This document shows, piece by piece, positions 26,442-37,962 of a stretch of 64,000 bases of DNA. This DNA comes from Thiocapsa bogorovii. GTDB lineage: Bacteria > Pseudomonadota > Gammaproteobacteria > Chromatiales > Chromatiaceae. The DNA lies in assembly GCF_021228795.1 (NCBI RefSeq), contig NZ_CP089309.1:4833501-4897500 (forward strand), in the 5' to 3' direction. A program made the translations under genes and the position numbers. Numbering within the stretch: the first letter of the stretch is position 1; the number at the start of each line of letters is the position of its first letter. The notes under the pieces are model-generated. The model saw nothing but the letters and a program-made list of their open reading frames with translations. It was not told where the DNA came from and ran no database searches.

Positions 26442-27052
26442 TCGAGCTTCGGACCTACGTCTTCATCGATTCGCTTCAGCCGCAGCTCGCCGAGTATCTC
26501 GGCACCGTCTCGCAAGGCTTCCTGCCGGTGCCGGGCGATGCCTGTCTCTGGATCGAGGTCGCGCCGGGGATGGCCGTGCACCGTCTAACGGATATCGCGC
26601 TGAAGGCGACGCGGGTGCATCTCGGGCAGCAGGTGGTCGAGCGCGCCTTCGGGTCCATGGTCATCCACCATCGCGACCAAAGCGACGTCATGGACGCCGG
26701 TCGAGCGGTACTGAATGCGCTCGACACGACCGAGGGTGCCCGCAAGGCCTGCCGGATCGCCTGGAAGGAGACGATCCGCTCGATCACGCCGGACCACGCC
26801 GTCCTGATCAATCGGCAGGATCGACGCGGATCCATGATCCTGCCCGGCCAGAGCATGTTCTTCCTGGAGACCGAGCCCGCGGGTTATGTCGTGTATGCCG
26901 CGAACGAGGCGGAGAAGGCATCGAACGTGACGCTCATCGACGTGCGTGCGGTCGGCGCTTTCGGGCGTCTGACCTTGGCCGGACGCGAGGCCGATATCGA
27001 CGCGGCAGGGAAAGCGGCCGTGGCCGCCATCCACAATCTCTCGAGGGTTTGA
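26438..27052 (+). CDS. csoS1D: CsoS1D-like tandem BMC-domain carboxysome shell protein
   Basis: A 204-residue protein matching CsoS1D, the trimeric tandem-BMC shell component whose gated pore is thought to pass large metabolites across the alpha-carboxysome shell. [20 protein letters not shown] starts the first BMC repeat and [12 protein letters not shown] with [14 protein letters not shown] marks the second; both end in similar runs (VVERAFGSM and VGAFGRL). The start is the ATG overlapping the previous stop (ATGA). RuBisCO and other cso genes are not in the window, so this copy is a satellite locus or a solitary gene. Identification is from memory of the family. Confidence 0.82.
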   Translation: MIELRTYVFIDSLQPQLAEYLGTVSQGFLPVPGDACLWIEVAPGMAVHRLTDIALKATRVHLGQQVVERAFGSMVIHHRDQSDVMDAGRAVLNALDTTEGARKACRIAWKETIRSITPDHAVLINRQDRRGSMILPGQSMFFLETEPAGYVVYAANEAEKASNVTLIDVRAVGAFGRLTLAGREADIDAAGKAAVAAIHNLSRV

Positions 27053-27219
27053 CGTCGCATCGATTCCGGGACGTACCCGTCGTGTGTTGAGCCCGCGAAC
27101 CATTTCGGTCAAGACGGCGCGTCGTGTTCCTCGCAGAACCCGACGCGACTTAACGTACCACGCGGTCTTTTCGCCTTTGCTTTCCATCTCCTCGATCGAC
27201 ACCCCAATCGCCTCCACCG

Positions 27220-27798
27220 ATGCCGAGACTCGACAACACCAGCTTCTATCTCGACTCGCTCACCTCGCATGGCGAGACCGCCAAGGGCGTGCAGTGGCAA
27301 TCGACTCAGAGCCAAGAGCTGCGTTTCAAGGTGCTGCGCAAGCTCCTGCCTGAAGACCTTTCGGGGTTGACCTTGGTCGATGCCGGCTGCGGATTCGGCG
27401 ACTTCTATCGCTACCTCGATCGATGCAACAACCTACCCGGGCGCTATATCGGATTGGACGTGATGGAGCCGATGGTTCAGGCCGCGCGCCGTCGCACGGG
27501 ATGCGAGATCCGAGTCTGCGACGTGCTGGAGGATCGACTCCCGAATGCGGACTACTATCTGTGCAGCGGCGCTATGAACAACCTTACCCGGGAGGAGACT
27601 TGGGCCTTTATCCGGTCTTGCTTCGCGGCGTCTCGCCGCGGTTTTATCTTCAATCTGCTGAAGGGAACGGACGGTCCGGGCAGCTACAACTATCAGCAGC
27701 CGCGTGATCTTGTCGTCTTGGCCCGAGAGTTGGGTGCTGAGCCGCGCTTGGAGGAAGGCTATCTGAGCGGTGATTTCACCATGGGCCTTATGAAGTAG
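27220..27798 (+). CDS. Class I SAM-dependent methyltransferase
   Basis: A 192-residue protein with the SAM-binding motif LVDAGCGFGDFYRYL, followed by GRYIGLDVMEPMVQAARRR and the acidic DVLEDRLP loop. The substrate is unknown. The length is near the minimum for a Rossmann methyltransferase with no added domain. It sits 8 bp before crcB and may be cotranscribed with it, but I see no functional link. Confidence 0.85.
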   Translation: MPRLDNTSFYLDSLTSHGETAKGVQWQSTQSQELRFKVLRKLLPEDLSGLTLVDAGCGFGDFYRYLDRCNNLPGRYIGLDVMEPMVQAARRRTGCEIRVCDVLEDRLPNADYYLCSGAMNNLTREETWAFIRSCFAASRRGFIFNLLKGTDGPGSYNYQQPRDLVVLARELGAEPRLEEGYLSGDFTMGLMK

Positions 27799-27805
27799 AT
27801 CGCGA

Positions 27806-29768
<1,963 letters not shown>

Positions 29769-29826
29769 CGTCCGCGCGGCGACGCGAGACTCGGCGGAAC
29801 ACGCGAAGCAGCCGCTGAGGGAATAA

Positions 29827-29980
29827 TCCCAGATCCGGCAGCTGATCGCTGACGACGCAGCGCTCGTCGAGGTATTCACCCGCAGTGGTGTCGAAGGGAC
29901 GACGGTGATGTCATCACTTAGCGGCGAGCAGACGTTTATCTTCAACGAAACCCGGGCACATCGAAGGTTCTCGCACGCGA
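29827..29980 (+). pseudogene. Truncated class D beta-lactamase-like (penicillin-recognising) remnant
   Basis: An open stretch reads LVEVFTRSGVEGTT, then FNETRAHRRFSHA. It aligns with the N-terminal region of class D beta-lactamases, where GxxGTFV and RAxxRFxPASTFK occur; the active-site STFK is gone and the frame breaks. About 400 bp between serS and the mechanosensitive channel hold nothing else I recognise. Low confidence because the match is short. Confidence 0.4.
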
Positions 29981-30167
29981 GGCCTTGCGGGCGGTCGGGG
30001 TCTTCGAATAAGGCTGCGGCGCAAAGACTGTGGAGCACCCAAGAGGGCCGCGGCTTGCAATGGGCTTGGGCGTGTTGTTGGACATCGGGCCGTTCGGAGC
30101 GGGTAGCCAGTTGCTGCCGTCGAGGGAAAGAAAATGGGTCTGCCGATGACGGCGCTTGAGACCGGTT

Positions 30168-33100
30168 CTATTCGCTGCTGGGACCCGTGTGCTCGATCTG
30201 AACCCGCAGCGGCTTGATGGTGTCAAGATGCAGGTCGCGCTGCGGGAAGGCGATGCTGATGCCGGCGGCATTGAACTTGTCGTTGATGGCCTCGTTGAGC
30301 GCGCTGATGGTGCTGATGCGCAGATCGATGGAATCCACAAAACAGCGCAGCAACAGGCCGAGTGCGTTGTCGCCGAAGGTCTCGAAGATCACCGTCGGGG
30401 AAGGCTCATCGAGCACGTTGGGGTTCTCGTCCGCCGCCTCCTTCAACAGATCCATGGCTTGGCGTACCGGCGATCCGTAGGCGATACCGATGGCGAGAAC
30501 AATCCGCGTGGTCTGGTCTGATAGCGACCAGTTGAGCAGACGCCCGGTGATGAATTCCTTGTTCGGGACCAGCAATTCCTTGCCGTCCCAGTTGCGGATG
30601 GTAGTGGCGCGGATCTTGATCTTCGTGACCACGCCATCGGTGTCGCCGACGGTGACGGCGTCGCCGACGCGGATGGGCCGCTCGAACAGGATGATCAGCC
30701 CGCTGATAAAGTTTGCGACGATCTCCTGCAGGCCGAAGCCGATACCGACGCTGAGTGCCGCCGCCAACCATTGCACCTGTGACCAACGCGCACCAAGGGT
30801 GCTGAGCACCAGCAACAACCCCACGGCGACGACGACATAGGTCGTTAGCGTGGTCAGGGTATAGCGGCCGGCCGCCGTCATCTTGAAGCGCTGCAGCAGC
30901 AGGATCTCCAACAGTGCCGGGAGGCGATCCGCCAGCACCCAGGTGCCGATCGCGTACAGCAACGCCTGACCGACGTTTCCCAGCGTGATGGGCAACGGCT
31001 GCTCCACGCCGTCGACGATCACGGTCCCATGCCACAAGATGATGTCGTCGAAGATGTGCAGTGCCGGCAGGGCGCTGAACCAGATCAGGTAAAAGCCGAC
31101 GATCGCCGAGGTGACCATAAGGATACGGATCAGCCCGCGCGCCTCGTCGCTCAGGGCCGTAATGTCCACCTCCTGCTCCTCGAAATGCAGCTCACCCATC
31201 TCCCCGAGTGCCTCCTGCTCTTCGGCTTCCGCTTGCTCCGCGCGTCGGCGTTCCATGGCGGCATCGTAGGCGAGGCGCCGGCGGGTGACCTGGAGCCAAC
31301 GCAAGGCGAGCGCATTGCTCAGCACCAGCGCAAGCAGGAACCAGAGCGTCAGCAGAAACAGATAGGAAAAGGCCGTGGCGGTGTAGACGTAACCGGTCCA
31401 CGCGAGGGCGATCAAGGCCAGGGGAGCGCCGACGATCAGCGGGTACCAGACGATGTACGTACGGAAAACCATCGGATAGGCGCCGACTGATCGCAAGTGC
31501 GTAAGCACGCCATGCCGGGGATGGAACACCCGGTAGAGGAACCAGGACAGCGGCAGGTAGCCAAGCAGCACACCAAGCTCGGCCAAGGTCCCGCCGCTCT
31601 GTGCCTGGTCGATACCCAGCGCGACATCGATGATGAAGACGGCGGTCACGAACGGCCAAATGAACACATTGAGCTGGGTTCGCAACAGCGTCAGGTTGCG
31701 CTCCGGCCAGCGAAAATGTGCCGCCGCCAACCCCCGCGGTCGGCAAATGGCGCCGAAGCTGAGCAGAATGGCTAGATGCAGGGCGACCCGCATCAGCGCA
31801 TAGCCGAGGGCGTGGGACAGCTCCGTTGCGCCGCTGTCGGTCTGAAGCTGCCAGCCCGCGGCCGCCAACAGCAAGGGCAGCGGTGCCGCGAGCAGCAGGG
31901 TCAGGCCGAGGACCCGGCCGGTATAGTTCATGCGGTCGGTGGTGGGTTTGCCGATGCGCGGCGCGACCCCTTCGATGACGGCGATGATCGCTCGGCGGCG
32001 CAATAGTAGGACGCCAGCGCCGATCACGGCGAGCCAGAAGGCGGGACTGCGCAAGAGCTGCTCGCCAACCAGGCGCGGCAAGCTCGGCAGGTCCGCTGCC
32101 GTGAGCCGAGCGCTGAGTTCGCCCGGCATCGCGAGGATGTCCTCGACTTGCATGGGTTTCGCGTTGCGCAACCAGGGGAGTTGCTCGTCCAAGTAGGCGT
32201 CATACTCGGCGGCGGTTGTGAGCAACGCCTGCTCGGACCGATCGAGCTCGCGCAGCTTGCCGAGGTAGGTTTGATCCGTCTTCAAGGCCTTGTCGAGGAG
32301 TGCCTGGCGCTGCTGCACCAGCTCCAGCAACTTGACCTGCTGTGCCTCGGTCCAGGGGCCAGACTCGGTCTCGGCCGAAACCGGCGCGTCGGCCTGCAGG
32401 GCCAGCGCGAGCCGCTCCACAGTCGCTTCCGTATCCGCGATGCGCCGCGCCTCGGCGCGATGTTTCAGCCGACGCACGTTGAGGTCGGCGATTTCCGTCT
32501 TGCGCTGTTCGTCGTTTTGAACAAAGGCCCGCAGGTCCGGCAGGGCCTCGAACTGCTGCAGCAGGATCCTGCCGAGATCGTCGTTGATCTCACCGGACTC
32601 CAGCGTCTCACGGGCATCTTGGTAATCGGCGGCAATCTGCTCGACGAGCTGCTCGAGGTCCTGCCGCACCAGATCCTGCGCCTGAAGCTGCTGGGTGATG
32701 TCGTTGACTTCACGGGACAATGCCGCGTTCTCCGCGGACAACTCGACCAACACCGGGTGCATTCCCGCGAGCTCGCGCTGGGTCTGCTCGGCTTCTGTCG
32801 TTGCTTGTTCCGCCGCCTGACGTCGTTTGCGGTCGATCAGCTCATCGAGAACCCGCATGCGCTCGCCGATCCAGTCGATGTTGGCGCCTTCCTTATCGAA
32901 TTTCGCCTCCAGCAACTGCATCCGCAGCGGCAGGGTCGAAAGTTCCTGCTCGAGCATGGTGGTCTCGGTGCTCAGCGCCATGTAGCGTGTCTCCAGCACC
33001 CACTTTTGGGCTTGCGCAAACGTGGGGCTTGAATCGTCCGCGGCCGGTGTCTGAAGCTGCGCCGAAGCCTCTTCGCGTTGTTGCGTCGCCTCTGCGAGGC

Positions 33101-33590
33101 GCTGGTCGATGGCCTCGGGGCGCTGCTCGAGGGTTGCCAGACGGGACTCCAAGTCAGCGCGTCGCGCGTCGGCCGCAGTCAGATTCGCCTGCTCCTTCTG
33201 AAACAGCTGCTCGAGCACCGGCAGCGGGCTGTCTTCAGACGTATCGAGGCCATCCATCGGCTCGGCTCGGGCATCCGGGGCCAGCGCCGCGCGGATGGCC
33301 TGGATCTCGGCCGGCGCGCGCTCCGCCCGACGCCGAAACGTCGCCGCAGATGCCGCGTTGTCCTTCGCCGCTTGTAGGTTGCTCAGGGCCTTGCGGTACA
33401 GCTCGATCAGCTCGGTCTTGGCCTCCTCGGTTCTGTCGGTCGCCGCCTCCTCTTCGGCGATCTTCGACTCCAGCGCCTGGGGGGTGACCAACCATCCGGG
33501 TAGCGCGCTGTCGGCCTCTTGCGCACAGGCGCTCGACAGCCAGGCAGCCCAGAGTGTGCAGGCGATGACGATAGGGAAAATGGTTCGCAT
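30168..33590 (-). CDS. MscK/KefA-type large mechanosensitive channel
   Basis: A 1140-residue MscS-superfamily channel. The start MRTIFPIVIACTLWAAWLSSACAQ is an N-terminal signal peptide. Residues about 40-480 are a periplasmic, coiled-coil-rich region full of Glu/Gln/Leu. Several membrane helices follow from about 500 to 900. The pore and beta domain carry QEIVANFISGLIILFERPIRVGD and GVVTKIKIRATTIRNWDGKELLVPNKEFI, the canonical MscS signature. The length matches MscK (about 1120). It would release osmolytes on osmotic downshock. A truncated MscS relative lies just upstream. Confidence 0.92.
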   Translation of the reverse strand: MRTIFPIVIACTLWAAWLSSACAQEADSALPGWLVTPQALESKIAEEEAATDRTEEAKTELIELYRKALSNLQAAKDNAASAATFRRRAERAPAEIQAIRAALAPDARAEPMDGLDTSEDSPLPVLEQLFQKEQANLTAADARRADLESRLATLEQRPEAIDQRLAEATQQREEASAQLQTPAADDSSPTFAQAQKWVLETRYMALSTETTMLEQELSTLPLRMQLLEAKFDKEGANIDWIGERMRVLDELIDRKRRQAAEQATTEAEQTQRELAGMHPVLVELSAENAALSREVNDITQQLQAQDLVRQDLEQLVEQIAADYQDARETLESGEINDDLGRILLQQFEALPDLRAFVQNDEQRKTEIADLNVRRLKHRAEARRIADTEATVERLALALQADAPVSAETESGPWTEAQQVKLLELVQQRQALLDKALKTDQTYLGKLRELDRSEQALLTTAAEYDAYLDEQLPWLRNAKPMQVEDILAMPGELSARLTAADLPSLPRLVGEQLLRSPAFWLAVIGAGVLLLRRRAIIAVIEGVAPRIGKPTTDRMNYTGRVLGLTLLLAAPLPLLLAAAGWQLQTDSGATELSHALGYALMRVALHLAILLSFGAICRPRGLAAAHFRWPERNLTLLRTQLNVFIWPFVTAVFIIDVALGIDQAQSGGTLAELGVLLGYLPLSWFLYRVFHPRHGVLTHLRSVGAYPMVFRTYIVWYPLIVGAPLALIALAWTGYVYTATAFSYLFLLTLWFLLALVLSNALALRWLQVTRRRLAYDAAMERRRAEQAEAEEQEALGEMGELHFEEQEVDITALSDEARGLIRILMVTSAIVGFYLIWFSALPALHIFDDIILWHGTVIVDGVEQPLPITLGNVGQALLYAIGTWVLADRLPALLEILLLQRFKMTAAGRYTLTTLTTYVVVAVGLLLVLSTLGARWSQVQWLAAALSVGIGFGLQEIVANFISGLIILFERPIRVGDAVTVGDTDGVVTKIKIRATTIRNWDGKELLVPNKEFITGRLLNWSLSDQTTRIVLAIGIAYGSPVRQAMDLLKEAADENPNVLDEPSPTVIFETFGDNALGLLLRCFVDSIDLRISTISALNEAINDKFNAAGISIAFPQRDLHLDTIKPLRVQIEHTGPSSE

Positions 33591-33690
33591 GTTTTTCGTT
33601 CTGTTACTTCCAGCGTGCTTGAGATTCGGGTTAATGATTCGCCGCGATGGTATTGGACGCGCTAGGATTGGACGCGACAACCTCCTCCGC

Positions 33691-33870
33691 TTACCCGCCC
33701 TTCTGACGCAGAGACAGCGTCTGACTCGGGAAGGCGATGCTCAGGCCGTTGGCCTCGACGACGGCGCAACGGCGAAAGATCACCGCGTCGTCGAAGGTGC
33801 GGATCTTCGTGCTGCATAGGCCGACATCGATCACCGCACCCTCGCCGTTCGGCGTTACGATCCACTCAGG
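33691..33870 (-). pseudogene. Remnant of a second MscS-type gene
   Basis: On the minus strand the frame reads GAVIDVGLCSTKIRTFDD, matching the MscS beta domain, then jumps to EANGLSIAFPSQTLSLRQ, matching the conserved MscS C-terminus, and stops at 33691. The middle of the C-terminal domain is missing, so this is an internally deleted fragment. It lies about 100 bp upstream of the intact channel gene, suggesting decay of a tandem duplication. Confidence 0.6.
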
Positions 33871-34082
33871 GCGCCGCTGAAGTCACCCGGCTCGATATCG
33901 ACATGTCCATCGGCGCCGATCGCGAACGGCTCATGGCGTGGCTGCAGATCAACGAGCAGACCAGACCGGCGCTGTTGGAGCCGGTAGGTTCCGAGCTGAC
34001 CCAAGACCTCCATAACGTCGAGGATGCGCTGTTCGACGTCGTCCTCGTTCGCGGTCTTGCTGAACGTCTGGGCACGGCACCT
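33855..34082 (-). pseudogene. Unrecognised gene fragment upstream of the MscS remnant
   Basis: A 75-codon open stretch with no start, closed by stops on both sides. It reads like protein: DVEQRILDVMEVLGQLGTY, LLVDLQPRHEPFAIGADGHVD. It ends in DFSGALSGS, overlapping the MscS remnant in another frame. I do not recognise the family; it may be the upstream half of the same broken locus. The 230 bp between it and the next gene (34310) hold short ACAACGACA repeats. Confidence 0.35.
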
Positions 34083-34309
34083 TTAAAGGGGGACGCCGGT
34101 GATTGGCCATCCATGGCCGAAATCGGCACGGGAAGCGAAAACGCGGTCTCCGGAGGCTACCGTCACTGGACCTTGGCGATAGAACTTGAAAAACAGGCGG
34201 AAAACCTTCGATGTCGTTGTCGCGCGGATACTCGACAACGACAAGGATAGCGACAACGAGGTCAGTCTTCGAATCCTTCTTCTTGGTTCTGGCTTTACCG
34301 GGTGATGTC

Positions 34310-34852
34310 TCAGTAAATCACCGCACGCCGCCAGGCACGTCGACGCACGCCCGCGTAGGAGATCGGTGTCAGCGGCATGCCGATGATGTCGATGAACAAG
34401 GAGGCGGCACCGGCGCTGGCCGGGATAGTGCCCTCCAGGATCTTGACCTGATAGCTCAGGTCGTTGCCCGCCAAGACAGGATCGCGCAGCTCGACGACCG
34501 CGTCGTCGAGCGTCTTGTCGTCGAGAAACGACAGGGTCGCGTTCGGCGGGTCCTTCAGGAAGCTGTCGCTGCCCTCACCCCAAAACGGCACGAAGCGGGC
34601 TGTGGTCATGTGCCCGGCGATGCGCTCCGGACGGTCGGAGAACATCACGGTCGCCGGGTTCACGCCCGCGAGCGTCAGCTTGCCATCGGCGTAGGTCACA
34701 CCGGTGGCGTTCTGCACGAACAGGAAATCGGCCTTGTCGTGCTTTGCCTTGGGCGCGTGAGGCTCCTTCTCGGAGGCCTGGGCCGATCGAGTCACCCACG
34801 CGAGCGGCCCGAGTAGGGCCGCGGTTGCGATCAGGTTGCGTCTGTTGGTCAT
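34310..34852 (-). CDS. Exported protein of unknown function with twin-Arg-like signal
   Basis: A 180-residue protein. The start MTNRRNLIATAALLGPLAWVTRSAQA is chosen because AAGGAG lies 6 bp upstream; an ATG one codon earlier is also possible. The signal has paired Arg and a hydrophobic core, so Sec or Tat export to the periplasm is likely. The mature part has MFSDRPERIAGHM and FVPFWGEGSDSFLKDPPNATLSFL, which I recall only from hypothetical proteins. It is followed on the same strand by no gene for 700 bp; upstream lies the OM barrel gene. Confidence 0.75.
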   Translation of the reverse strand: MTNRRNLIATAALLGPLAWVTRSAQASEKEPHAPKAKHDKADFLFVQNATGVTYADGKLTLAGVNPATVMFSDRPERIAGHMTTARFVPFWGEGSDSFLKDPPNATLSFLDDKTLDDAVVELRDPVLAGNDLSYQVKILEGTIPASAGAASLFIDIIGMPLTPISYAGVRRRAWRRAVIY

Positions 34853-34972
34853 CATCTTCTCCTTCTTATCATTGGGTTTAGGGGGCGTTTTAAGGATTGC
34901 GGATGGCGCGATCGGCGCCTTCTTGGCGTCCGTCTCCAAATCGCTATCGAAATCGGGACCGGGATCGTGCGC

Positions 34973-35812
34973 TTACCAGCGGAAGGTCGCCCCCAGCGTC
35001 GGGCCGGTCATACGCAGATCCGCGTCATTCTTGCCATTGAAATCGTAGGAGAGGTTGCGGATGGAGAGGTTGATATCACCCCAGTCGAAGGCATAACCCA
35101 CGCCCAGCAGTGCCTGCCAGGTCCAGTTCGATGATCCGGTGCCGACGTCCAGGTAGTAGGGCATGTACCAGCGGCCCTCACCGAGCCGGACCTGTCCCTT
35201 GACCCCGATGATGCCGTCCCACTCGGTCAGGTCGCGGGAACTGCGTGTGCTGGTGTCGATAAAACCACGGCTCCCGCTGACGTCGAGCTTGAGCTCGGTG
35301 TCGACCCCTACGTAGCGGAACCCGGCCAAAAGATCGAGGTGACCTTCGGGCTTGCGCACCAGGGTACGGGCGCCCGCCAGTGTCCAGACGGTTGCCGAGA
35401 GGCTGGTCGTGGCGTTGCGATCGATGCTGCTCAATGCCTGCCCCTCGAGACCGGTAATGTTGCGCACCTTCGAGCGCTGATCGCCGAAGTCGATATAGAT
35501 GATGTCGGTGAACGCCGCCCAGTCTCCCTTGCGTACGTCGCCGGTGACCATGGCCCCGAACTTGAGGTTTTGCAGATAGTCGTTCGGGCCGATCTCGGTG
35601 CTGACGCTCAAATCTCCGAGGTCGGATCCCAGCACACGTCCGTCGATGCTGCCGTTGACATTCGGCACCCACAGATAAGGCGTTAGAGTGAAATGCCAGC
35701 CACCGTCGTCGGGATCGACCTTGCCCGCCGCGAGGGCGACGGCCGGCGACGCCGACAGGCAGAGGACCGCTATGGCGGTTAACGTCCGATGGAAGGGTAC
35801 AGTTACGCGCAT
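34973..35812 (-). CDS. Outer-membrane beta-barrel protein
   Basis: A 279-residue protein with a Sec signal peptide (cleavage about VALAAG) and a run of alternating hydrophobic strands. It starts WHFTLTPYLWVPNVNGSI and ends with the BAM-recognised C-terminal signature GATFRW. The pattern WTWQALLGVGYAFDWGDINLSIRNLSYDF is typical of OmpW/OmpA-like barrels of about 8-12 strands. Cargo is unknown. It is probably cotranscribed with the exported protein at 34310 (gap 120 bp). Confidence 0.85.
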   Translation of the reverse strand: MRVTVPFHRTLTAIAVLCLSASPAVALAAGKVDPDDGGWHFTLTPYLWVPNVNGSIDGRVLGSDLGDLSVSTEIGPNDYLQNLKFGAMVTGDVRKGDWAAFTDIIYIDFGDQRSKVRNITGLEGQALSSIDRNATTSLSATVWTLAGARTLVRKPEGHLDLLAGFRYVGVDTELKLDVSGSRGFIDTSTRSSRDLTEWDGIIGVKGQVRLGEGRWYMPYYLDVGTGSSNWTWQALLGVGYAFDWGDINLSIRNLSYDFNGKNDADLRMTGPTLGATFRW

Positions 35813-36062
35813 GAGAGAGTTCCGTTACCGCGTGGATCAATAAAGCCGCCCTGAGCTCCGGGTGTTGCGCTGTGCAGGCGTTGTCGCTCTGGGCTGGGAT
35901 GGAAATTTGGAATCATCGCTGTGATAGCCATATTTCTCCGGGGATGCTGCCAGGCTTCATTGCCTCCGTCTGACCATTTCACGCCAACTTACGGGGTGTG
36001 ACCCCGTCCGCGCCCATCATGGAGCCAGCGACCTGAATATCCCCGTCGTACGGGCCCAGCAT

Positions 36063-36275
36063 TTGATCCACTCTATCGGAGTTCTCCGAGACGCTGGTGT
36101 CGTCGGTATGAGCGAGCCCACCTTGCAGCGCCGGCTGGCGGAAAGTGGCTCGACCTATTCCCGAATCGCTCGAGAGGCGCATTTCTCGATCGCAACGACG
36201 TCCGCGACCAAGCGCCGGTTGGTGTCAGCGCATTGCTGCACCGCATCAGACAACTACTTGTCTAAATTTTCTTAG
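36063..36275 (+). pseudogene. Remnant of an AraC-family regulator
   Basis: The frame contains GMSEPTLQRRLAESGSTYS, matching the second helix-turn-helix approach of OruR/ArgR-type AraC regulators (MSxRTLQRRLxEEGTSF). Coding similarity fades on both sides and the conserved tail is absent. It lies in a 1.1-kb region without intact genes (35813-36941). Confidence 0.5.
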
Positions 36276-36941
36276 GCGCATTCGACTTGATCCAGCTCAA
36301 GTTGTTACCGGCACGAGCAAAAACGAAGAAATCCACATGATCTGTGGATAACCTGGTGAATAACGCGCTTTCGCGCATGTTAGAGCCATGTGTCATCGGC
36401 CATGCGTTAGATCGGTCAGCGATTGACCAGACGACTTTTTTCAACAGTTTCGGGTACTACGGAATCTTATCGAATGCTGATTGATTACCGTCTGGGCCCG
36501 GGGTTGTGGTGCACTGTCAAGCGCCAGCTGTGGACAAATTCACTGAGTTGCTGGCCAAAAATAACCGGCTTCGGTAGCATCACGAATTGGTACGGAGGCC
36601 CTATGGGCGTCTATCGAAGGTGACCAAGATGAAGGCCGTGCTGCGTGCGGTCGTGTATTGCTGCCGCCTGCGCTGCTTGCGTGACGCTGAGGTTGCATCT
36701 TCTGCAGTAGCCTTCAGCAGCGCTATCAGAGTAGCCGCATCACGCCCCGTCGAAGGGGTTGTCGAGCGAACGCCGGGGTCTTAAGAGGGGCTGTGGGTGC
36801 TGGGCTGACGATACTGGCATCAAAACAAGGGCAGCATGCGTGCGCTCGGCAGATGCGCCTTGTCTAGGCGGGGTTTTGAACCGATCGCCACCCGTCCCAA
36901 CCGTCGTCGCAGCAGACCAAGAGAGGTCCAGAGGGCAGATC
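36276..36941. other. Gene-poor, relatively AT-rich stretch with two DnaA-box-like sequences
   Basis: No gene is supported. TGTGGATAA at 36343-36351 is a perfect DnaA box (TTATCCACA on the other strand), and TGTGGACAA near 36532 is a near match. Base composition is less GC-rich than the surroundings, suggesting acquired or decayed DNA. Confidence 0.4.
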
Positions 36942-37319
36942 ATGACATTCTCAACCCAAGGCCAACGCCAGGCTTTGAACACCGATCGACGAGAGCACCG
37001 ACGAGTGCCCTACGACGCGCCCGTTGCCGCCGAGGCGATTCCTCAAGGCCTGATGAGCCGTAGTTGCCCAATGTTCGCTGAAGACATCAGTGAAGCGGGT
37101 TTGCGCGTCTCCAGCCCTGAATTTGTACAGCTCGGCTCCCAACTGCTTGTGAGCTTGTCCAGAAGAGCGCCCGAGGAGGCGGTTCGAACCGTGGGGACCG
37201 TCGTTTGGGTGGAGAAGCTCGACGGCAAAGACCGCTGGAGGCTAGGGCTGTCGTTCGATGCACCGTCTCCCACGACGACAGATCAGGTTCGTGGGCTTGT
37301 GACCGGACAAACTCCATAA
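36942..37319 (+). CDS. PilZ-domain protein (probable c-di-GMP receptor)
   Basis: A 125-residue single-domain PilZ protein. The ligand-binding motifs RREHRR (RxxxR) and EDISEAGLRVSS (DxSxxG) are both present, so it should bind cyclic di-GMP. Strands follow to GKDRWRLGLSFD. The start MTFSTQG has GAGGGC just upstream. It stands alone; control of type IV pili or surface attachment would suit the pilus operon in this window, but this is only inference. Confidence 0.88.
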   Translation: MTFSTQGQRQALNTDRREHRRVPYDAPVAAEAIPQGLMSRSCPMFAEDISEAGLRVSSPEFVQLGSQLLVSLSRRAPEEAVRTVGTVVWVEKLDGKDRWRLGLSFDAPSPTTTDQVRGLVTGQTP

Positions 37320-37962
37320 GGGCGCTCCGCGGCCGCACGCAGGTTTCTCAAGGGGAATTCATCACCAACCTTCCCGAGAAGATCCCGCTGGCGGACAGCC
37401 TGCTCGGCGCCGCGGCTCTACCGTTCCAGATTAAACCCCAGACATCATCGGTCCGGCTCCTGGAGCGCGAGTCTGCCGGTGGCCGTCACCTTGTCCTCCC
37501 CGGACGATGTGCAGCCCGGCACCAGGATCACCATCGGAAGCGGTTACAGCATCGATTCGGATCGAGCCTCGCTCTCGGGTGATCCGCCGGGACTATACCC
37601 GGCGGCTCGCGCCGTGGCGGGCCATTACAAGACCGCGCTGCCCGTATCGGAGAGCTAACTCGGGACCAGCAGGTCGCTGGATCTCGGCCCCGTGAGCTTC
37701 GACATGAGCGACGAGATCGGTTCGCGGGCCGTTCCCTGGTCGGCGCCAGCACGAGCGATGGAGCCCAAATGCCAGCGCCCATCATGGTCGAGAGCAAGGA
37801 CTTTGCAACGGACTTTGCTCCCTTGCCCGCCCGAGCGGTCGCGGCGGTCAACCAACGGCCCACGTCGGCGTCGAGCGCCTTGATTTCGACGATTGCGCCG
37901 GTTATGCGGGACTGTGCTACACCCTGTTCCGCAGTCACTTCGTCTATCCCTCCGACCCCAGG
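37320..37962 (+). pseudogene. Decayed coding region of unknown family
   Basis: Fragments that read like protein remain in different frames: VTLSSPDDVQPGTR and GYSIDSDRASLSGDPPG end at a TAA near 37658, and GVERLDFDDCAGYAGLCYT lies near 37870-37930. They could be pieces of one frame-broken gene. I recognise neither family. Confidence 0.35.

Noticed and set aside
26438-27052. EutL-type ethanolamine microcompartment protein
   Set aside because: The segments [15 protein letters not shown] and [14 protein letters not shown] fit CsoS1D, and no eut genes are present.
33903-34250. A 115-residue plus-strand gene
   Set aside because: The minus strand in this region reads more like a protein and continues into an MscS remnant; the plus frame has no recognisable feature.
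36343-36540. Chromosomal oriC
   Set aside because: Only two DnaA-box-like sites, no dnaA/gidA/dnaN neighbourhood, and no clear unwinding element.
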